NCBI GenBank assembly: GCA_017643325.1
Contig: JAEPNS010000048.1
Coordinates: 1-14,439 of the forward strand
Source: Alphaproteobacteria bacterium
GTDB lineage: Bacteria > Pseudomonadota > Alphaproteobacteria > UBA6615
Direction of reading: 5' to 3'
Length of the DNA stretch: 14,439 nt
Part shown: positions 14,179-14,439 of the stretch, piece after piece
Layout of the letters: every line of letters begins with the position of its first letter
Numbering within the stretch: position 1 is the stretch's first letter
Translations under genes and position numbers: made by a program
Notes under the pieces: model-generated
Database searches by the model: none
The model's input: only the letters and a program-made list of their open reading frames with translations
What the model was told of the DNA's origin: nothing

Positions 14179-14270
14179 GCGAGCTTGAAAAAGCGATGCG
14201 TATAGCCCCGGGGCTGCCTTTGGATCAGGGGCGCCGCCGGGGCGTCGCATCCGGGGAAGAGGGAAAAGAG

Positions 14271-14439
14271 ATGTCGCTGCTCGAAGAACGCGTCCAGTAC
14301 AAGCCGTTCAGCTACCCGTGGGCCTATGACGCCTGGCTGATGCAGCAGCGCGTCCACTGGCTGCCCGAGGAGGTGCCGCTGGCCGACGACGTGAAGGACT
14401 GGCACCGCACGCTGACGCCCGCCGAGCGCAACCTGCTGA
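14271..14439 (+). CDS. nrdB: Ribonucleoside-diphosphate reductase class Ia, beta subunit (N-terminal part)
   Basis: The frame runs from the ATG at 14271 to the right edge (56 complete codons). It reads MSLLEERVQYKPFSYPWAYD, then WLMQQRVHWLPEEVPLADDV, then DWHRTLTPAERNLL, the standard start of the ferritin-like radical-generating subunit that supplies the tyrosyl radical to NrdA. AGAGGGA lies 8-9 bases upstream as ribosome binding site. The iron ligands lie beyond the window. There is no ATP cone in front of the core, so neither subunit shows one. It is cotranscribed with nrdA. Confidence 0.93.
   Translation, partial: MSLLEERVQYKPFSYPWAYDAWLMQQRVHWLPEEVPLADDVKDWHRTLTPAERNLL

Noticed and set aside
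14204..14215. 12-base palindrome agccccggggct between nrdA and nrdB
   Set aside because: It has no loop and no T-run, so it is not a terminator, and GC-rich palindromes like this arise often by chance in such sequence.
12076..14250. 724-codon open frame on the minus strand
   Set aside because: It mirrors nrdA, whose catalytic motifs are complete; the antisense translation is rich in Arg, Leu and Val with no motif.

Overview
This is a high-GC window with dense, mostly short-spaced genes. It carries intergenic palindromic repeats of types common in Alphaproteobacteria, a YffB-like gene next to a class Ia ribonucleotide reductase, and an MHS-type transporter pair. Together these suggest an alphaproteobacterium, perhaps of the Rhodospirillales type; the order is a guess. 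No rRNA, tRNA, CRISPR array, insertion sequence or phage gene was seen.

Layout. (a) 1-4869, minus strand: an orphan molybdenum hydroxylase large subunit of the form II CoxL type, then cysQ, then (after a palindromic repeat) a Sua5-type threonylcarbamoyl-AMP synthase and the N-terminal part of an FAD-linked 2-hydroxyacid dehydrogenase that runs off the left edge. (b) 4986-6098, plus strand: the radical SAM enzyme of the AmmeMemoRadiSam system (amrS), divergent from the molybdenum enzyme. (c) 6218-11343, minus strand: a Memo-AMMECR1 fusion (AmmeMemoRadiSam proteins B and A in one chain), a DUF849/BKACE beta-keto acid cleavage enzyme 12 bases behind it, and then two closely related MHS-family major facilitator transporters that overlap by 4 bases. 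(d) 11449-14439, plus strand: a YffB/Spx-like ArsC-family protein, then nrdA and the start of nrdB.

How the genes may work together. All three AmmeMemoRadiSam functions (metal-binding Memo, AMMECR1, radical SAM) lie within 6.4 kb, but amrS is separated from the fused partner by a transporter/BKACE cassette. The chemistry of this three-part system was, to my knowledge, poorly defined, so this is the most interesting part of the window. The BKACE protein lacks the first histidine of its usual zinc-binding HxH pair. The two MHS carriers probably import an organic acid or betaine-like compound, which BKACE may act on. The nrdAB region carries a strong sigma-70-like promoter, two NrdR-box-like operators spaced 31 bp apart and DnaA-box-like sequences, which together imply repression by NrdR and possible cell-cycle coupling.

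Three intergenic spaces hold palindromic repeats, each built of two inverted copies of a short element: 1625-1733, 6113-6204 and 8897-8972. A fourth repeat-like hairpin lies at 8993-9046. Almost all other long open frames are antisense shadows caused by high GC.
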